Shown here one piece after another: positions 12,633-13,831 of a stretch of DNA of 13,831 nt. The DNA is taken from the NCBI GenBank assembly GCA_045533175.1, contig JAZSHJ010000071.1:1-13831 (forward strand). The letters run 5' to 3'. The translations under genes were made by a program, and so were the position numbers. Each line of letters opens with the position of its first letter. Positions within the stretch are counted from its first letter, which is position 1. The notes beneath the pieces were generated by a model. It saw nothing but the letters and a program-made list of their open reading frames with translations, was not told the DNA's origin and searched no databases. The stretch comes from SIG588 sp045533175. Its GTDB lineage: Bacteria > Bacillota > Clostridia > Oscillospirales > Acutalibacteraceae.

Positions 12633-13283
12633 TTATTTTGTGTGAGATAACAACCATTCATACACATCTTCGCGGCAATAGGTATCGGTCCAACTGTCGT
12701 GACCGTATCCTTCGTATACCGTGAGGGTGACCTGTCCGCCGCAAGCATTCAACCGTTCCACCATGGAATAGCTTTCTTCAATCGGGACGGTGACATCCGC
12801 ATCGCCGTGGAACACCCAAACAGGCACGTCTTTCAAATTACCCGCACACCAACAAATACCGGTGCCGCAGATGGGCATCACAGCGGCAAACCGTTCGGGA
12901 TTCATCATTCCCCACATCCACGTGCCCGTACCACCCATCGAAAGACCGGTGAGATACACACGCGCCGGATCAATACGATATTCTTTGAGCCATCCATCCA
13001 ACATGGTATTGAGCGTTTCGGCATAGCACGCCCAATAGTGCTGCCCGTCAATTTGCGGAGCGATCACGACAAACGGGAACTCACGCCCTTCGCGTACTTC
13101 GCGAAGCGGACCGTGACGGTATACCGCTTGCAGATCGTTTCCGCGTTCGCCCGCACCGTGCAAAAAGATAAGAAGCGGCCATTGTTTCGACTCGTCATTT
13201 TCATACCCTTCGGGCAGGTACACAGCATACGGCAACGTGGGACGTTCGGTCATATACGTTGTGACTTGTTTTTCAAAAATCAT
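12633..13283 (-). CDS. Alpha/beta hydrolase (esterase / prolyl-oligopeptidase-like)
   Basis: A 216-aa alpha/beta hydrolase without signal peptide. The catalytic triad is visible: Ser115 in GLSMGG, Asp163 in HGDADVTVP and His195 in GYGHDSW, with oxyanion-hole motif LHGAGERG (about 41-48). The YAVYLPEGYEND opening and the HGAGERGND block match the poly(3-hydroxybutyrate)-depolymerase-like/feruloyl-esterase or dienelactone-type group. In Clostridia such proteins are mostly carboxylesterases acting on small acyl esters; the substrate is unknown. Its ATG overlaps the ispDF stop as ATGA (13280-13283), and there is no good ribosome site, so translation is probably coupled to ispDF. The internal Met11 is a less likely start. 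Confidence 0.88.
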   Translation of the reverse strand: MIFEKQVTTYMTERPTLPYAVYLPEGYENDESKQWPLLIFLHGAGERGNDLQAVYRHGPLREVREGREFPFVVIAPQIDGQHYWACYAETLNTMLDGWLKEYRIDPARVYLTGLSMGGTGTWMWGMMNPERFAAVMPICGTGICWCAGNLKDVPVWVFHGDADVTVPIEESYSMVERLNACGGQVTLTVYEGYGHDSWTDTYCREDVYEWLLSHTK

Positions 13284-13831
13284 AATTCTTTACTCTCAAT
13301 CAAACACACCGCGTGGGCGGCCATGCCGTCGCCCGCACCCGTGAATCCCATTTTCTCTTCGGTGGTAGCTTTCACGTTCATTGCCTGCACCGTCACACCG
13401 CACACCCGCGCCAGGTTTTCCCGCATGGTGTCAATATACGGCAACAGTTTGGGGGCCTGTGCCAACACGGTGGCATCCACGTTGCCCACCGTGTATCCGC
13501 GCTCGTTCAACAGCGCGATCACGTGCGAAAGCAGTTGCAGACTGTCAGCCCCGCGATAACGCTCGTCTGTATCGGGAAACCAGCGGCCGATATCATGAAG
13601 CCCCGCCGCGCCGAGCAGAGCATCCATCACCGCGTGGGTGAGCACATCGGCATCCGAATGGCCGAGCAACCCTTTTTCATAAGGAATCGTGACACCGCCC
13701 AAAATCAGCGGCCGTCCTTCCACCAAACGATGTACGTCATATCCGTGTCCGATTCGCACCGTCTGCTCCTTTCCGCCACGCAAACCGCGGGCTGTCACCA
13801 TATCCTCCGGCGTGGTGATCTTGATGTTCTG
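13280..13831 (-). CDS. ispDF: IspD-IspF fusion (C-terminal part; 5' end beyond window)
   Basis: The frame is open to the window edge. Its first residues, QNIKITTPEDM, are the typical C-terminus of IspD (MEP cytidylyltransferase). A short linker (about RGLRGGKEQT) leads straight into a complete 159-residue IspF (MEcPP synthase). IspF motifs: GYDVHRL (metal Asp and His), LGHSDADVLTHA (third His ligand), DIGRWFPDTD and TTEEKMGFTG. The two enzymes act at steps 3 and 5 of the MEP isoprenoid pathway, and IspDF fusions are known in other bacteria. No stop codon separates the domains. However, AAAGGAG six bases before an in-frame GTG at 13759 could also give free IspF. It heads the visible operon, with a 4-bp overlap to the hydrolase gene. 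Confidence 0.92.
   Translation of the reverse strand, partial: QNIKITTPEDMVTARGLRGGKEQTVRIGHGYDVHRLVEGRPLILGGVTIPYEKGLLGHSDADVLTHAVMDALLGAAGLHDIGRWFPDTDERYRGADSLQLLSHVIALLNERGYTVGNVDATVLAQAPKLLPYIDTMRENLARVCGVTVQAMNVKATTEEKMGFTGAGDGMAAHAVCLIESKEL
13757..13772 (-). promoter_or_regulatory. Possible internal ribosome site and GTG start for free IspF
   Basis: Minus strand: AAAGGAG (complement of 13766-13772), six bases, then GTG (complement of 13757-13759) exactly where stand-alone IspF proteins begin. It is in frame with the IspD part, so fused and free IspF could both be made. The site may also be a relic of a formerly separate ispF. Confidence 0.45.

Noticed and set aside
1..13831. CRISPR array, tRNA, rRNA, insertion sequence or defence island
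   Set aside because: I saw no regularly spaced direct repeats, no tRNA-like cloverleaf, no transposase or integrase motifs and no recognisable defence module; the secreted nuclease and S24 regulator alone do not make one.

Overview
The window looks like a chromosomal segment from an anaerobic, endospore-forming Gram-positive bacterium of the Clostridia, probably an Oscillospirales/Ruminococcaceae-type lineage. The reasons are a full-length Spo0A with its sporulation DNA-binding domain, lipoproteins with Gram-positive signal peptides, strong AGGAGG-type ribosome binding sites, a DUF896 (YnzC-like) protein, a NifX/MBL-hydrolase pair typical of strict anaerobes, and a branching enzyme of the eukaryote-like GH13_8 type. 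I see no rRNA, tRNA, CRISPR array, transposase or phage structural gene, so this is mostly ordinary core chromosome with a few unusual genes.

Layout. Bases 1-290 are non-coding and rich in hairpins. Bases 291-1463 (minus) encode a COG1237-type metallo-beta-lactamase-fold hydrolase followed by a small NifX-like protein with a His/Cys-rich tail. A compact divergent promoter region (1464-1588) separates these from a plus-strand block. That block holds an uncharacterised 134-aa protein, a secreted lipoprotein nuclease (Endonuclease_NS_2 type with a C-terminal Ada-like zinc tail) and an organophosphate:phosphate antiporter-type MFS transporter. It continues with glgB, a divergent type I dehydroquinase-like protein, and a self-cleaving LexA/CI-like regulator (to 7915). 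From 7957 to the end everything is on the minus strand. Read in the direction of transcription this is an IspD-IspF fusion (partial at the window edge), an alpha/beta hydrolase, DUF896 and an orphan lipoprotein, all in one tight operon; then spo0A; then a beta-CASP RNase-like MBL protein; then a HAD phosphatase with a CopZ-like HMA protein.

How the genes may work together. The 1589-4203 block reads as an extracellular nucleic-acid degradation unit coupled to uptake of phosphorylated compounds (inference). The ispDF operon supplies isoprenoid precursors but carries unrelated passengers. glgB stands alone, without glgA, glgC or glgP.

Regulatory architecture is unusually legible. Eight promoter candidates can be read, and all have an extended -10 (TGn) element. 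Long perfect hairpins separate most transcription units. The glgB promoter is nested in the terminator of the preceding gene, so the predicted transcript starts inside the hairpin's 5' arm. The regulator gene at 7241 has a 13-bp palindrome over its own -35 box. Protein-level oddities are a Spo0A receiver missing one of its two Mg-site acidic residues and a dehydroquinase-fold protein keeping the Schiff-base Lys and His but lacking two conserved acidic residues.
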